Shown one piece after another: positions 17,128-26,044 of a stretch of DNA of 64,000 nucleotides. Position numbers and translations under genes: made by a program. The notes under the pieces were generated by a model. The model saw only the letters and a program-made list of their open reading frames with translations. It had not been told where the DNA came from and did no database searches. The stretch comes from Pontibacter sp. FD36. GTDB lineage: Bacteria; Bacteroidota; Bacteroidia; Cytophagales; Hymenobacteraceae. The stretch lies in NCBI RefSeq assembly GCF_015686655.1, contig NZ_JADPMP010000007.1, positions 62,001 to 126,000 of the forward strand. The letters are read 5' to 3'. The number at the start of each line of letters is the position of its first letter. Position 1 is the stretch's first letter.

Positions 17128-20100
17128 TTACTTCACATACTGCTCCTGCTCAGTTTTGCGCAGCAGGCCCAGGCCATGAAGCGTCTGCAGCAGACTGTCG
17201 ATTTGCTGGGTGCGAACCTCTTGCTGGGGCTTGGCGACGGGCTTGAACTGGCGCACCAGGTCCTCGGCAGTGGCGGGGCGCTCGTGCAGTTGCAGGGCAC
17301 GTTGCACGGCCTGCGCCTGCTCGGCCAGCGTTTTCGGCCAGGCCAGCACCTCTTTGGCAGTGGCTTTGGCGGCTTTGGTTTTGGTGGTCAGGCCGATGTC
17401 GGTTTGCTGGGCTCCCTGCGGATTCTGGTACTCTGGGCGAAGCCAGCGCACCAGACCGCGTGCCTCTTCGGCCGCACGTTCCTTATTGAGGGCCACCAGA
17501 CGTTCGAGTATTTCCTCTTCGGGCAGATTGGCGGGCCAACCGTAGGCGTCGGCTACGGCGGCATCGAGTTCGGTGTGCAGCTGCAGCAAGATACTCACCA
17601 GCCCCTGCTCATGGGTTTTCTGCTCTTTGGCCGAAAGCCCCTCGCCCGACCGCAGTTTCTCCAGCACGTTATACATATCGGTGATGGTGAGCGTAGGGTG
17701 CTGCGCCTGCCGCTGCTTGCGGTGCGCGTCCAAGGCCTCGGCTATACCTCGGATTTGAGTTTTTTGGTTTTCGGTTGGGGTAGGGAAGGGGAAAGTGTCG
17801 AAGCAAACAGAATTATTATACCTTGGTCTGTCTTCCAATGTGCTACCAACAGTTAAAGCCCATTTGATATGAAATTTACTTGATAAAACACCAATGTAAT
17901 AGTTATCTTCTAAAGCTATAGCTACAATTCCATCATCGGGGAGTATATCTGAGTCTAAGAACTGGAAAACTCTATGTTTAGCAACATATGCTGTTCCTAC
18001 ATAGCGGTTCAAACCATGTAGAGCCTTCCTAATAGTTTTCCGAGGCTCTGCAAAAATCCACCACTTATCTTTGATAGAGGCTCGTTTATTTTCGTCTCGA
18101 TGTGGCTTTACATTAAGAAGAATGTGCTGATATAAATCAGGGTAGGAACTGCGCACTTCCTCTATACTTAGACCCAGTAAATCAATAACCTTTACATCTC
18201 TTGGGGTAGAGGTAAAGTCTCTACCGTTCCAGTAATTACGGATGTGCTTCTCAATTCCAATAATGTTACCTAAGCCAAGTTGCTTAGCTCTATCAGAAGT
18301 TATAATAAAACCTGCGCCATGAGGTATAACACCTCTGGAGCTCATATTTTGATTAGCCTTCAAAGCTTTCACTTCTGATACATTGAAGCCAACCTTTAAA
18401 TCAGAATGTATAGTATTAAGTTTCTCGCTAAGGACTACTTCTCTGCCTAACTCTGCTGATTCTCTTTCCTCAATTACAAGGTTAATTCTACCTACTTGTA
18501 CACCTTTTTCAGCAACAGTCATTGCAATCCGTACTGCTGCGCCATCTCCACTATCTACCCACGGATGGTCAGGTATAGCATAGGTTATAGAAATTGGTTC
18601 TTTGGCTTCCATAAAGGCCTGCAACACACGGCGATTGAAAGACTGCGTTATACTGTTAGTCGTGATAAAGCCGAATCGTTCAGTTCTTTCATCTGCTAAA
18701 ATTTCGGCCGCTTTATACCACCAGTACATCACAAAATCTGCACTATCAGGTACAGCACCTTTGTAAGCTTTTCGCAATGCTTCGGTATACCCATCACCCA
18801 AAGCATCGCGCATTCTTTTATTCCCTACAAACGGCGGGTTGCCCACTATAAAATCTGCTTCGGGCCAGGAAGCGGGTTTGGGGTCGAGGTAATCATAGAC
18901 GATGGTGCGGGCGGTTTCGTCGGGCACTTCCTGTCCGGTAACCGGGTGGGTTTTGGTGCTGTGGCCGTCCCAGCGGGTAACGGGCTGTCCGTTGGCGTCG
19001 AGGCGCGGCTGGCGGTCGCTGTAGCTGAGTACCGCGTCCTGCTGTTTGATGTTGCCGTACTCGCGCAAAATCGGGTTGCTGAGGCGGGTGGCCGAACCGT
19101 GCGCCCTGAAGTGCCATTGTAAATAGCCAATCCAGAGCACCACATCGGCGATGGCCGCCGCACGTGGGTTCACCTCCAGACCGAGTAACTGCGCGGGCGT
19201 CACGGTATAGGCACCCGTCATGTCGAGGGTTTGCTGCCCAGGGAAGTGGTCGAGGTGCTCTTTTACCTCGCCCTCCAGTCGCTTGAGGTGCTCCAGCGTC
19301 ACGTACAAGAAATTGCCGCTTCCGCAGGCAGGGTCGAGCACGCGCACAGAGCACAGGCGGCGGTGGAAGTTCTCAATCTCTTTTCGAGCTCCCGCCTCGT
19401 CGCCGCTGTCCTCAAGTATGGCCGAAGCCGTGCGGGCTGCTTCCCACTCTTCGCGCAGCGGCTCGATCACGGTCGGCATCACCAGGCGCTCCACGTAGGC
19501 GCGGGGCGTATAGTGGGCACCCAGCTTGTGGCGCTCGCGAGGCTGCAAGGCACGCTCCAGCAAAGTACCGAAAATGGCAGGCTCCACCTCTGACCAGTCC
19601 GCTTCGGCAGCCAGGATCAGCAGGTCGAGTTGCGCTTCGGTAACAGGCAGCGCCTCCGGGTTTTTGAAGAGGTAGCCGTTAAACTGCGGTATAGAGGTGC
19701 GCAGGGCCGGGTCGAAACCGCCTTTGTCCATACTCTGCCACAGCGCCCGCAGCGCATCCGGAAAATGCTGGATGTTGTGGCGGTAGTCCTGCAGCAATTT
19801 GGTAAAGGAGTTGTCGGGCAGCAACTGCACGTCTTCGGCGAACATGGTAAAGAGGCAGCGCATCAGAAATCCCGCCACTTGCTCCGGCGTATGGCCGGCC
19901 AGTTCAAGCGAAGCCGCCAGCCTGGCCAGTCGCTCGGCCAGCTCCCGCGTAACACGGGCTGCACGACGGCTTGGGTCCAATTCCAGCGGCTCGGTAAAGA
20001 GCAGGCGCAGGCGCTGGCGCACCTCGGTGCGGTGCAGTTCGTCGAGGATGATTCTATAGTTGAGCGGGTCGGGGAAAGGCACATAGGTCTTGCCCTGTCG

Positions 20101-20595
20101 CGCAAAATCGGCATATAAATCAATGCAATACCCCACGTCCACCACGGCCAGAAAAGGCGGCCAGCCCTCGGTGGTGGGCAGGGAGCGGGCATAGCGCAGG
20201 GCCTGTTCCTTGGCCTTTTTCATTTCGCGTTCCCAGGTACGGGTGTCGCGGGTCGCGGTGCCCGTTTTGGTTTTGATGCGCTCGCCGCCCAGTTGTTCGA
20301 CCTCTGTTATACCTGCCTTGTCGGAGCCCTGCTTGGCCTCCAGCACAAAGCAGTCCTTTTTGTAGAGGTCGATGAAGTTGGTGCTCGTCTTGCCCTCCCC
20401 ATCGTCAAACACCACAGGCCGCTCAAAGGTATAGGTCGCTTCGTGTACCTTATCCGAAGCAGGACGCGGCTTCTCCACCCCCAGCAGTTCGCAAAGTTCG
20501 GTCAGAAACAACTGATAGTTAGCACGTTCCGAAGCGCCGGAGGCTTTCCAGCGGGTGATGAAGTCTGTTATGGCAGGGGTAGGGTTGTGGGGCAT
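17128..20595 (-). CDS. MmeI-like type IIG restriction-methylation enzyme
   Basis: 1155 residues. Near the N-terminus, D76 is followed by nine residues and E86-x-K88 ([13 protein letters not shown]), the D-X9-EXK nuclease pattern of MmeI. The region [14 protein letters not shown] (359-372) introduces an N6-adenine methylase with motif [10 protein letters not shown] (421-429) and motif IV NPPF (586-589). The last ~500 residues hold the target-recognition domain and a helical tail. The enzyme would cut and methylate in a single chain, so no partner genes are expected, and none are present. DISARM DrmMI-type methylases look similar but would need drmA/B/C neighbours. The region 17760-18830, which encodes the recognition domain, is clearly more AT-rich than the flanking halves. 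Confidence 0.88.
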   Translation of the reverse strand: MPHNPTPAITDFITRWKASGASERANYQLFLTELCELLGVEKPRPASDKVHEATYTFERPVVFDDGEGKTSTNFIDLYKKDCFVLEAKQGSDKAGITEVEQLGGERIKTKTGTATRDTRTWEREMKKAKEQALRYARSLPTTEGWPPFLAVVDVGYCIDLYADFARQGKTYVPFPDPLNYRIILDELHRTEVRQRLRLLFTEPLELDPSRRAARVTRELAERLARLAASLELAGHTPEQVAGFLMRCLFTMFAEDVQLLPDNSFTKLLQDYRHNIQHFPDALRALWQSMDKGGFDPALRTSIPQFNGYLFKNPEALPVTEAQLDLLILAAEADWSEVEPAIFGTLLERALQPRERHKLGAHYTPRAYVERLVMPTVIEPLREEWEAARTASAILEDSGDEAGARKEIENFHRRLCSVRVLDPACGSGNFLYVTLEHLKRLEGEVKEHLDHFPGQQTLDMTGAYTVTPAQLLGLEVNPRAAAIADVVLWIGYLQWHFRAHGSATRLSNPILREYGNIKQQDAVLSYSDRQPRLDANGQPVTRWDGHSTKTHPVTGQEVPDETARTIVYDYLDPKPASWPEADFIVGNPPFVGNKRMRDALGDGYTEALRKAYKGAVPDSADFVMYWWYKAAEILADERTERFGFITTNSITQSFNRRVLQAFMEAKEPISITYAIPDHPWVDSGDGAAVRIAMTVAEKGVQVGRINLVIEERESAELGREVVLSEKLNTIHSDLKVGFNVSEVKALKANQNMSSRGVIPHGAGFIITSDRAKQLGLGNIIGIEKHIRNYWNGRDFTSTPRDVKVIDLLGLSIEEVRSSYPDLYQHILLNVKPHRDENKRASIKDKWWIFAEPRKTIRKALHGLNRYVGTAYVAKHRVFQFLDSDILPDDGIVAIALEDNYYIGVLSSKFHIKWALTVGSTLEDRPRYNNSVCFDTFPFPTPTENQKTQIRGIAEALDAHRKQRQAQHPTLTITDMYNVLEKLRSGEGLSAKEQKTHEQGLVSILLQLHTELDAAVADAYGWPANLPEEEILERLVALNKERAAEEARGLVRWLRPEYQNPQGAQQTDIGLTTKTKAAKATAKEVLAWPKTLAEQAQAVQRALQLHERPATAEDLVRQFKPVAKPQQEVRTQQIDSLLQTLHGLGLLRKTEQEQYVK
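17760..18830 (-). other. AT-rich mosaic segment in the type IIG gene (recognition domain)
   Basis: Within a GC-rich gene, this ~1.07-kb segment is conspicuously rich in A and T; its edges fall at about residues 588 and 945. It covers the region after the NPPF motif that holds the target-recognition domain in MmeI-like enzymes. A composition step at both edges is consistent with exchange of the specificity domain by recombination. Confidence 0.6.
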
Positions 20596-20653
20596 TGTAT
20601 CGTGTGTATGCAGGTATAGCAGTATTTACAGAAGCAATATATAAATATTTAGC

Positions 20654-20661
20654 TATATTTG
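20654..20661 (+). promoter_or_regulatory. -7 element of the first lipoprotein paralogue
   Basis: TATATTTG fits TAnnTTTG and lies 38 bp before the ATG at 20699, downstream of any start that would include it. A TTTA near 20627 is a weak -33 match. Confidence 0.5.
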
Positions 20662-20698
20662 TTTGAACATCTACATCAAACATTCATTCAATTCTTTT

Positions 20699-21523
20699 AT
20701 GAAAGCAAGTTTACTTGGTATACTAATAGCCATTCTGTTTATAGGCACAGGCTGTTCGTTCAACGACAAAGACCCAGAGCCTGAGAAGACGTACCTATTG
20801 CAGCGGAAATATTCAGAAATTGTTTCTCATGACTTAAAGGGATCAATCGATCTTACCTATACCTACAATGACAATGACCAACTTGTGAACATTAGTGGAG
20901 TTACTGATTGGAAAGGTGAGATTAAAACTAGTTTTACTACACTAACTTATGATAACAAAGGAAGAGTAGAGAGAATAAATACTTTAAGTGGTAATGAGGT
21001 TGTACATTTCTATGACGACAAAGACCGATTAATAAAACTTACAAAGGCTTATAAGGACTCGAAGCCTGTAATCTTTATGCATTATTATGATAATGAGGGA
21101 CGTCTGATTGAAATAAAGGCTTATTCTGGAGAAATAACTGAGGAAAATAGTGGGAGCAGGAGATTGATTACTTATGTAAATGAGAATCAAATTAAAGTTA
21201 CCGTTAACACAGTTACAGGAGCTACGAGAAATTATACTTTGATTACCGACAGTAAAAAAAGAGAGTTGCCTGTTCTGGCGCATCAAATTTCTGCAGGATT
21301 TTTTGCTGCTGAACTGATGTCCGAAAGTTTAATTACCAAAAATAATATTTTGAGTAATGAATTAATCCATACTAATATTAATGATGCTAGTGTAAATAAT
21401 AAAGCAGGTGTAAGTTACCAGTCAGAGTATACATACAATGACGGCGGTTATCCAACAAGCTGCATAAAAGTGTTTCATGAAGGCTCTATTGAAAATATCA
21501 CCTATACCTACAGCGTCAAATAA
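20699..21523 (+). CDS. YD/RHS-like repeat lipoprotein (paralogue 1)
   Basis: 274 residues. The lipobox is FIGTGC (Cys19). Strand-pair repeats of the YD/RHS kind follow: YTYNDNDQLVNISG, TYDNKGRVERINTL, YDDKDRLIKLT, YDNEGRLIEI, TYNDGGYPTSC. The start is the ATG at 20699 after the -7 element; a TTG at 20663 lies at the element and is rejected. It is homologous to the protein at 22429, but this copy is more AT-rich. It lies between the type IIG gene and a pseudogene. Function unknown; an outer-surface lipoprotein is inferred. Confidence 0.65.
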   Translation: MKASLLGILIAILFIGTGCSFNDKDPEPEKTYLLQRKYSEIVSHDLKGSIDLTYTYNDNDQLVNISGVTDWKGEIKTSFTTLTYDNKGRVERINTLSGNEVVHFYDDKDRLIKLTKAYKDSKPVIFMHYYDNEGRLIEIKAYSGEITEENSGSRRLITYVNENQIKVTVNTVTGATRNYTLITDSKKRELPVLAHQISAGFFAAELMSESLITKNNILSNELIHTNINDASVNNKAGVSYQSEYTYNDGGYPTSCIKVFHEGSIENITYTYSVK

Positions 21524-21542
21524 TCCTTTACAGGTATAGCTT

Positions 21543-21580
21543 AAGCCCTCTTCCATAACCGGAAGAGGGCTTTTGTTTAT
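21543..21580 (+). terminator. terminator of lipoprotein paralogue 1
   Basis: A stem AAGCCCTCTTCC / GGAAGAGGGCTT (21543-21554 with 21561-21572, loop 6 nt) is followed by TTGTTTAT. It is nearly identical to the terminator at 23276. Confidence 0.85.
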
Positions 21581-21696
21581 ATAATCGACGCTGCACTACA
21601 CTTATTTGTTTTACAAGAGCCTACGAATGTCTTTCCAACTTACCGACCTGTTCCTCGTTAGGGGGTATAGCCTGCGGGCTTTACCCAAATTTTTGC

Positions 21697-22314
21697 ATGA
21701 AATCAACCTTCTTTAAAGAGCGTATCGCCTCCAATTTTATCGCCCAGGTAAAAGAGTACGCTATTTTTGCCATGGACGTGAACTGGGTGGTCGAGACCTG
21801 GAACGAGGGCGCTGAGCGACTGAAGGGCTACAAAGAGGATGAGGTTGTCGGGAAGTATTACGGGATGTTGTTCACGGAAGAAGACCAGCGCAATGGTGCC
21901 CCTGAACGTGAGCTGGAGGCGGCCAAGCAGCAGGAGTACTATGTGGGTAAGGGCTGGCGACGAAAAAAGGACGGCACACACTTCTGGCCAACCTCACGCT
22001 CACGCCCATCTACAACGACAACGACGAATTAATTGGCCTGACCAAAGTGACCCGCGACCTCAGCGACCGGCGGCAGTCAGAAGAGGCGCTGCGCAAAAAG
22101 CACGACGAGCTGGATGCGACCAACCGCGACCTCGACAATTTCATTTATGGTGAAGTCCATTCGTTTTTCGCGAAAGAATTTCCGAAGCATTTTATACAAC
22201 CTAATCAGCAATGCCATCAAATACCGCTCACATGATTCTGACTGCCAGATAAAAGCAGAAACTCACCGGGAGCTGATTCGGGTGAGTCACAAACAGCCTG
22301 GCAGGCACAATTAG
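21697..22314 (+). pseudogene. decayed PAS-domain sensor histidine kinase
   Basis: The ATG at 21697 opens a good PAS domain (FAMDVNWVVETWNEGAERLKGYKEDEVVGK...). It is read correctly to about 21987, where one base is missing after CTTCTGG; with it restored the frame continues NLTLTPIYNDNDELIGLTKV and then EEALRKKHDELDATNRDLDNFIY, the usual end of PAS and entry to the HisKA helix. The sequence then jumps to KNFRSILYNLISNAIKY, the N box of the ATPase domain, in another frame. The HisKA core and most of the ATPase are therefore deleted. It is a non-functional remnant. Confidence 0.8.
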
Positions 22315-22428
22315 ACGCTAATTGGGTTGAGCATGAGGGGATTGTGATTTACAGATAACTAGAACTAAAAGTATAATTTGTTATGTTTGCCAGGATATGT
22401 TTTTTATTCAATCCAAAATTTTAATCCC

Positions 22429-23253
22429 ATGAAAACAACAAAACTGCTCTACACCCTAGCTGTGTTGTTTTTGTTGGTGTCCTGCTCCGAAAAAGACAGC
22501 CCACGCCCGGAGCCTGAGCCAATAAAAAAATACCTGCTCTACAAAAAGACTTCGGATATAAGTCTGGCCGATGGTACCACAAAGACCATTAACTGGGACT
22601 ATATCTATGACAAGGATAACAAGCTGAGCAGAATCGACGCCCTTTCTAAAAAAGGGGCTGAGGCGACCAATCTTGGTTCTATTATGGAACACGACGATAG
22701 AGGCAGACTGACACTGGTACGAGATCAGACAGGCAGAGACGTGCGGTTGTCTTATGAAGGCAGCAGCAACCTCCCGTCCATGGTGCGGGTGCTTGTTGAA
22801 GGTGAAACTCCTATCGTGCACCTTAACAAATTTAATACGCTTGGCAGACTGACAGAGCAGAAAATCTATGCTGGAGAGGTGCTGGAAGAGAATTTGCAGG
22901 AAATCCTGACCCTTTCTTACGGAAAAGCCAACCAGGTGAGCCTGCGACGTACTTCAGCTTCAGGCCAGGTATACCAGGAAGCCAGCATAACAACTGACGA
23001 CCGAAACAGACCAACGCCTGTCTACCCGGATCATGTTTCCATGAATTCCATCAGCTCGGAGATCTCCATCGAAAGCCTGATCACAGAGCATAACGTCACC
23101 GCTTATGAGATTATAACATTTTATTCAGGTGCCGTGGACAACAGCTTTACAAGCACCTATACCTATAACCAGGACGGCTATCCTACGGCTTCCACCAGAA
23201 CCTACAAATCAGGAGATGTAGAACGAATCACGTATGATTACCTGGTGAAATAA
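22429..23253 (+). CDS. YD/RHS-like repeat lipoprotein (paralogue 2)
   Basis: 274 residues. The lipobox is LLVSC (Cys19). The repeats seen in the first copy recur: YIYDKDNKLSRIDALS, HDDRGRLTLVRD, LNKFNTLGRLTEQ, TYNQDGYPTAS. The order and spacing match the gene at 20699 throughout, and both end with a Y(T/D)Y-(S/L)VK tail. This copy is more GC-rich and closer to the window's usual composition. The start is the ATG at 22429 (a TTG at 22378 is rejected). The pair probably arose by duplication. Function unknown. Confidence 0.65.
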   Translation: MKTTKLLYTLAVLFLLVSCSEKDSPRPEPEPIKKYLLYKKTSDISLADGTTKTINWDYIYDKDNKLSRIDALSKKGAEATNLGSIMEHDDRGRLTLVRDQTGRDVRLSYEGSSNLPSMVRVLVEGETPIVHLNKFNTLGRLTEQKIYAGEVLEENLQEILTLSYGKANQVSLRRTSASGQVYQEASITTDDRNRPTPVYPDHVSMNSISSEISIESLITEHNVTAYEIITFYSGAVDNSFTSTYTYNQDGYPTASTRTYKSGDVERITYDYLVK

Positions 23254-23275
23254 ACCCACTTAATTGCAGGTATGC

Positions 23276-23318
23276 AAAAGGCCCTCCTCCATAATCGGAA
23301 GAGGGCCTTTTCTTTTTA
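23276..23318 (+). terminator. terminator of lipoprotein paralogue 2
   Basis: AAAAGGCCCTCCTCC / GGAAGAGGGCCTTTT (23276-23290 with 23297-23311, one mismatch) is followed by CTTTTT. It serves the convergent CaCA gene on the other strand as well (A-run on the left arm). Confidence 0.85.
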
Positions 23319-23334
23319 CAAATCAGGCTATACC

Positions 23335-24294
23335 TTACTCCTGGCTAACCAGTAAGCCCAGGTAAGCCAGGTATAGCAGCAGGAAAATAATACCTTCCCA
23401 GCGGGCGAGTTGACGGCCACGGCCTGTGAAGATGAAGATGAACAGCAGCAGTCCGGCACCGATGTTGAAGATAATGTCGGTGAAGGAAGCGGCACTCACC
23501 TGCAATGGTGTAACCACCGTGGACACACCCAGGATCAGGAAAATGTTAAAGATGTTGGAGCCCACCACGTTGCCGATGGCGATGTCCACATTCTTCTTGC
23601 GAACCGCTACCACCGAGGTGGCCAGCTCTGGCAGGGAGGTGCCCACCGACACTATCGTGAGGCCGATGATGCGCTCTGACAGACCGAAGGCCTGTGCTAT
23701 ACCTACTGCACTGGTCACGATCAGTCTGCCGCCCAGTATCAGGCCACCCAATCCGAGTGCAATAAAGAAGATCGCTTTCAGATAGGTATAGTCCTTCGTT
23801 TCACTTTCCTCATCGTCCTCATTGCCGCCTTTTGCGATCATCAGATTGTAGACCAGGAAAATACAGAAAAAGAGTAACAGCAGGAGTCCGTCGGACCGGG
23901 AGATCAGGTTGGCCTCGGCACTATCGAGGAACACGTCGTTGGCGACAAAAAGAACCGCGACCGCAGCCAGCAGGCTCAGTGGTATTTCGAGCCAGGTAGT
24001 GTTGCGCTTTACCGTCAGCGGGTAAATGACCGAGGAAATGCCCAGGATAGCCAGCACGTTGAAAATGTTACTTCCCAGCACGTTGCCGAGCACCATTTCG
24101 GTGTTGTTGTTGATGGACGCAAAGACGTTCACGACCAGTTCCGGTGCTGATGTACCGAAGGCCACAATGGTAAGGCCGATCACAATGTTAGGTATACCCA
24201 GTTTTTTTGCCAGACTGGAAGCGGCGTCTACCAGCTTGTCGGCTCCAAAGATCAGGGCGACAAAGCCTGCCAGTAAAAGAATTATGTTCAGCAT
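23335..24294 (-). CDS. CaCA-family Na+(K+)/Ca2+ exchanger
   Basis: 319 residues, about ten hydrophobic segments in two homologous halves. Each half has the cation-binding alpha-repeat: GTSAPELVVN with GNVLGSNIFN in the first, and GTSLPELATS with GNVVGSNIFN in the second. It is an inner-membrane exchanger of the YrbG type, likely extruding Ca2+ with Na+ or H+ as counter-ion; the ions cannot be set from sequence. It starts a run of membrane genes on the - strand. Confidence 0.85.
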   Translation of the reverse strand: MLNIILLLAGFVALIFGADKLVDAASSLAKKLGIPNIVIGLTIVAFGTSAPELVVNVFASINNNTEMVLGNVLGSNIFNVLAILGISSVIYPLTVKRNTTWLEIPLSLLAAVAVLFVANDVFLDSAEANLISRSDGLLLLLFFCIFLVYNLMIAKGGNEDDEESETKDYTYLKAIFFIALGLGGLILGGRLIVTSAVGIAQAFGLSERIIGLTIVSVGTSLPELATSVVAVRKKNVDIAIGNVVGSNIFNIFLILGVSTVVTPLQVSAASFTDIIFNIGAGLLLFIFIFTGRGRQLARWEGIIFLLLYLAYLGLLVSQE

Positions 24295-24353
24295 TTGATT
24301 TTAAAAGTTCTTGCCTTTTGTGTGATGGTTTAAGGATACGAAGGTAAAGCAAT

Positions 24354-24821
24354 TTATGGAAAAGACTTCAGTCCCATACTACCCAGGTAGGACCCGGCAG
24401 CCATGATTAGGCAGGAAATGAACACCCCGATACTCACAGACAACAGCGCTTTGTTGCGCTCGATCTTCAGAAAGTAAGCTGCCAGTGTGCCCATGTAGGC
24501 GCCTGTGCCAGGCAATGGGATCATCACAAAAACCATCAGTCCCCAGAAACCGTACTTTTGTATGTCAGCACCAACGCCCTTTTTGGCTCTTCTGCCCAGC
24601 TTGATGACTCCTTTTTTATAAGTCCTGTTTGGCCAGAGCTTCCGGCTAAAGGTCTCGATGAGCCAGGCAAGTATGGGGAAAATAAGCAGATTGGCGACCA
24701 GACCGACTACAAAAGCCCAGAGTAGAGGCATGTCGTTGAGTACCGCATAAGGTATACCGGCCCGCGCCTCCCCAAAAGGGGAGATGCTAAGCAGGAAGGT
24801 ATAAATAAGTATTTCAAGCAT
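24354..24821 (-). CDS. COG2426 small multidrug export-like membrane protein
   Basis: 155 residues, four to five TM segments. The N-terminal signature SPFGEARAGIPYAVLN and the re-entrant-like PLPGTGAYMGTLAAYFL are typical of the COG2426/Sm_multidrug_ex family. The real substrate is unknown despite the family name. The next upstream gene on the strand begins 33 bp away, so an operon with the PiT-like gene is likely. Confidence 0.75.
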   Translation of the reverse strand: MLEILIYTFLLSISPFGEARAGIPYAVLNDMPLLWAFVVGLVANLLIFPILAWLIETFSRKLWPNRTYKKGVIKLGRRAKKGVGADIQKYGFWGLMVFVMIPLPGTGAYMGTLAAYFLKIERNKALLSVSIGVFISCLIMAAGSYLGSMGLKSFP

Positions 24822-24853
24822 AAGTGATTCACTATTAATAAATGAGCAGCGGC

Positions 24854-25990
24854 TTATTTAAAGAAAAAATCCAGGAGTTCCTGCTGCATCACCGGATTGA
24901 TGGCCACTGCCAGAATCACGGAGATAATCAACCCGATAGTAACGGACAATACATCCTTACCGATCAGTTTGAACGTTTTACCGATTGCCGCCCTGGAGTC
25001 CTGTGCCCGGATGCGCATACCCAGTTCACGACCTGCCAGCAAGCCCACAAATACCCAGGTGGTACTCATCGGCATGTTGTTCAGTTCCTTGAAATAGTAG
25101 AGAATCAAGGCGTACACCAGGTCAATGATCGTGGCACTCCGCACATCACGCACTTCTGATTTTTCGTTGATGATGTGCTGGATTTTATCCCCCTTCATGT
25201 AAAAAAGGAAACCAAGCCCCAGAAAGATAAAGCCAGAGAAAGCCAGGAATTCCAGGCCACCCAGCTGACGCGGCAGGTATACGGCAATGTTGGCCAGGTC
25301 CTGCACGAGCCAAATATACCACAAAAAGCCGCTGATCAGCCATTGTGCCACCGTCCAGAGCACGTGCGCTTCACCTTTGATAAAGCGCTTGATCACTTTC
25401 GAAAGCAAAAGGTAAATAACCAGGGCCGAAATAAAGGCCAGCACGTAGCCCGCCAGACTTTTGTTGATCATGCCAAGCACTGTGGCACTCGTGGCGGTGA
25501 ACACGCTGAGCAGCATGAAAGTAGTCGATACCGGGATTCGGAACCTGGTCAGGAGCAGCAGCACGATAGGAGAGGCCAACTGCAGGTATACGAAGCTTTC
25601 GGGAGCCTTTTCGAGTCCCGGTGTAGTCAGGCGCTGGTAGGTCACGTCACCGTCAAAAGCATACCAGCTGTAAGTCACCGTGCCCAGGAAGATAAGGCCC
25701 ATGAACAGCCACTGCCAGTACCACTTTTTGTCTTCGTTGGATACGATAAACGTACCGATGGTCTGTATGCTGTCGTTGGCGATGGCAGAGTAACCGGCGA
25801 AGGCAAAGCCTATCCACATGGCAATGTGTGGGTAAGGATATACCATGCCTGCCATCACAAGCGAGAAGGCGATAAAGTAGAGGAACTTCTTCTCTTTCTG
25901 GAAGATGATGTCAAACTGATTGTAGCGCTTCCTGAATTTATAAGGCTGAACAGGGGCCAGGTGCGGCCTCTTTTTTTGCGTCTTTGTCAT
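24854..25990 (-). CDS. PiT-like membrane transporter (divergent)
   Basis: 378 residues, about ten TM segments and a basic N-terminus. Two PiT-like inverted repeats are visible: GYSAIANDSIQTIGTFI with PVSTTFMLLS, and NNMPMSTTWVFVGLLAG, which match the GAND...GT and P(V/I)STTH patterns of inorganic phosphate transporters. The first motif has lost the canonical GANDVAN order, so substrate assignment is uncertain. It is an inner-membrane transporter of anions, possibly phosphate or sulfate. Confidence 0.6.
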   Translation of the reverse strand: MTKTQKKRPHLAPVQPYKFRKRYNQFDIIFQKEKKFLYFIAFSLVMAGMVYPYPHIAMWIGFAFAGYSAIANDSIQTIGTFIVSNEDKKWYWQWLFMGLIFLGTVTYSWYAFDGDVTYQRLTTPGLEKAPESFVYLQLASPIVLLLLTRFRIPVSTTFMLLSVFTATSATVLGMINKSLAGYVLAFISALVIYLLLSKVIKRFIKGEAHVLWTVAQWLISGFLWYIWLVQDLANIAVYLPRQLGGLEFLAFSGFIFLGLGFLFYMKGDKIQHIINEKSEVRDVRSATIIDLVYALILYYFKELNNMPMSTTWVFVGLLAGRELGMRIRAQDSRAAIGKTFKLIGKDVLSVTIGLIISVILAVAINPVMQQELLDFFFK

Positions 25991-26044
25991 CTAAAGAACT
26001 GTGAATTTTAAAAAATAAGGATGTGACTTTTCTGAATGAAGACG

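Noticed and set aside
17176-17856. + strand frame inside the type IIG gene
   Set aside because: Leu/Gly-rich shadow of the helical C-terminal part of the enzyme.
17128-20595. DISARM or BREX methylase
   Set aside because: No drmA/B/C, pglZ, brxC or other partner is near; the N-terminal D-X9-EXK motif fits a self-contained MmeI-like enzyme.
25175-26011. Long + strand open frame opposite the PiT-like gene
   Set aside because: It is antisense to a clearly conserved membrane protein and has low-complexity His/Gln-rich composition typical of a shadow frame.
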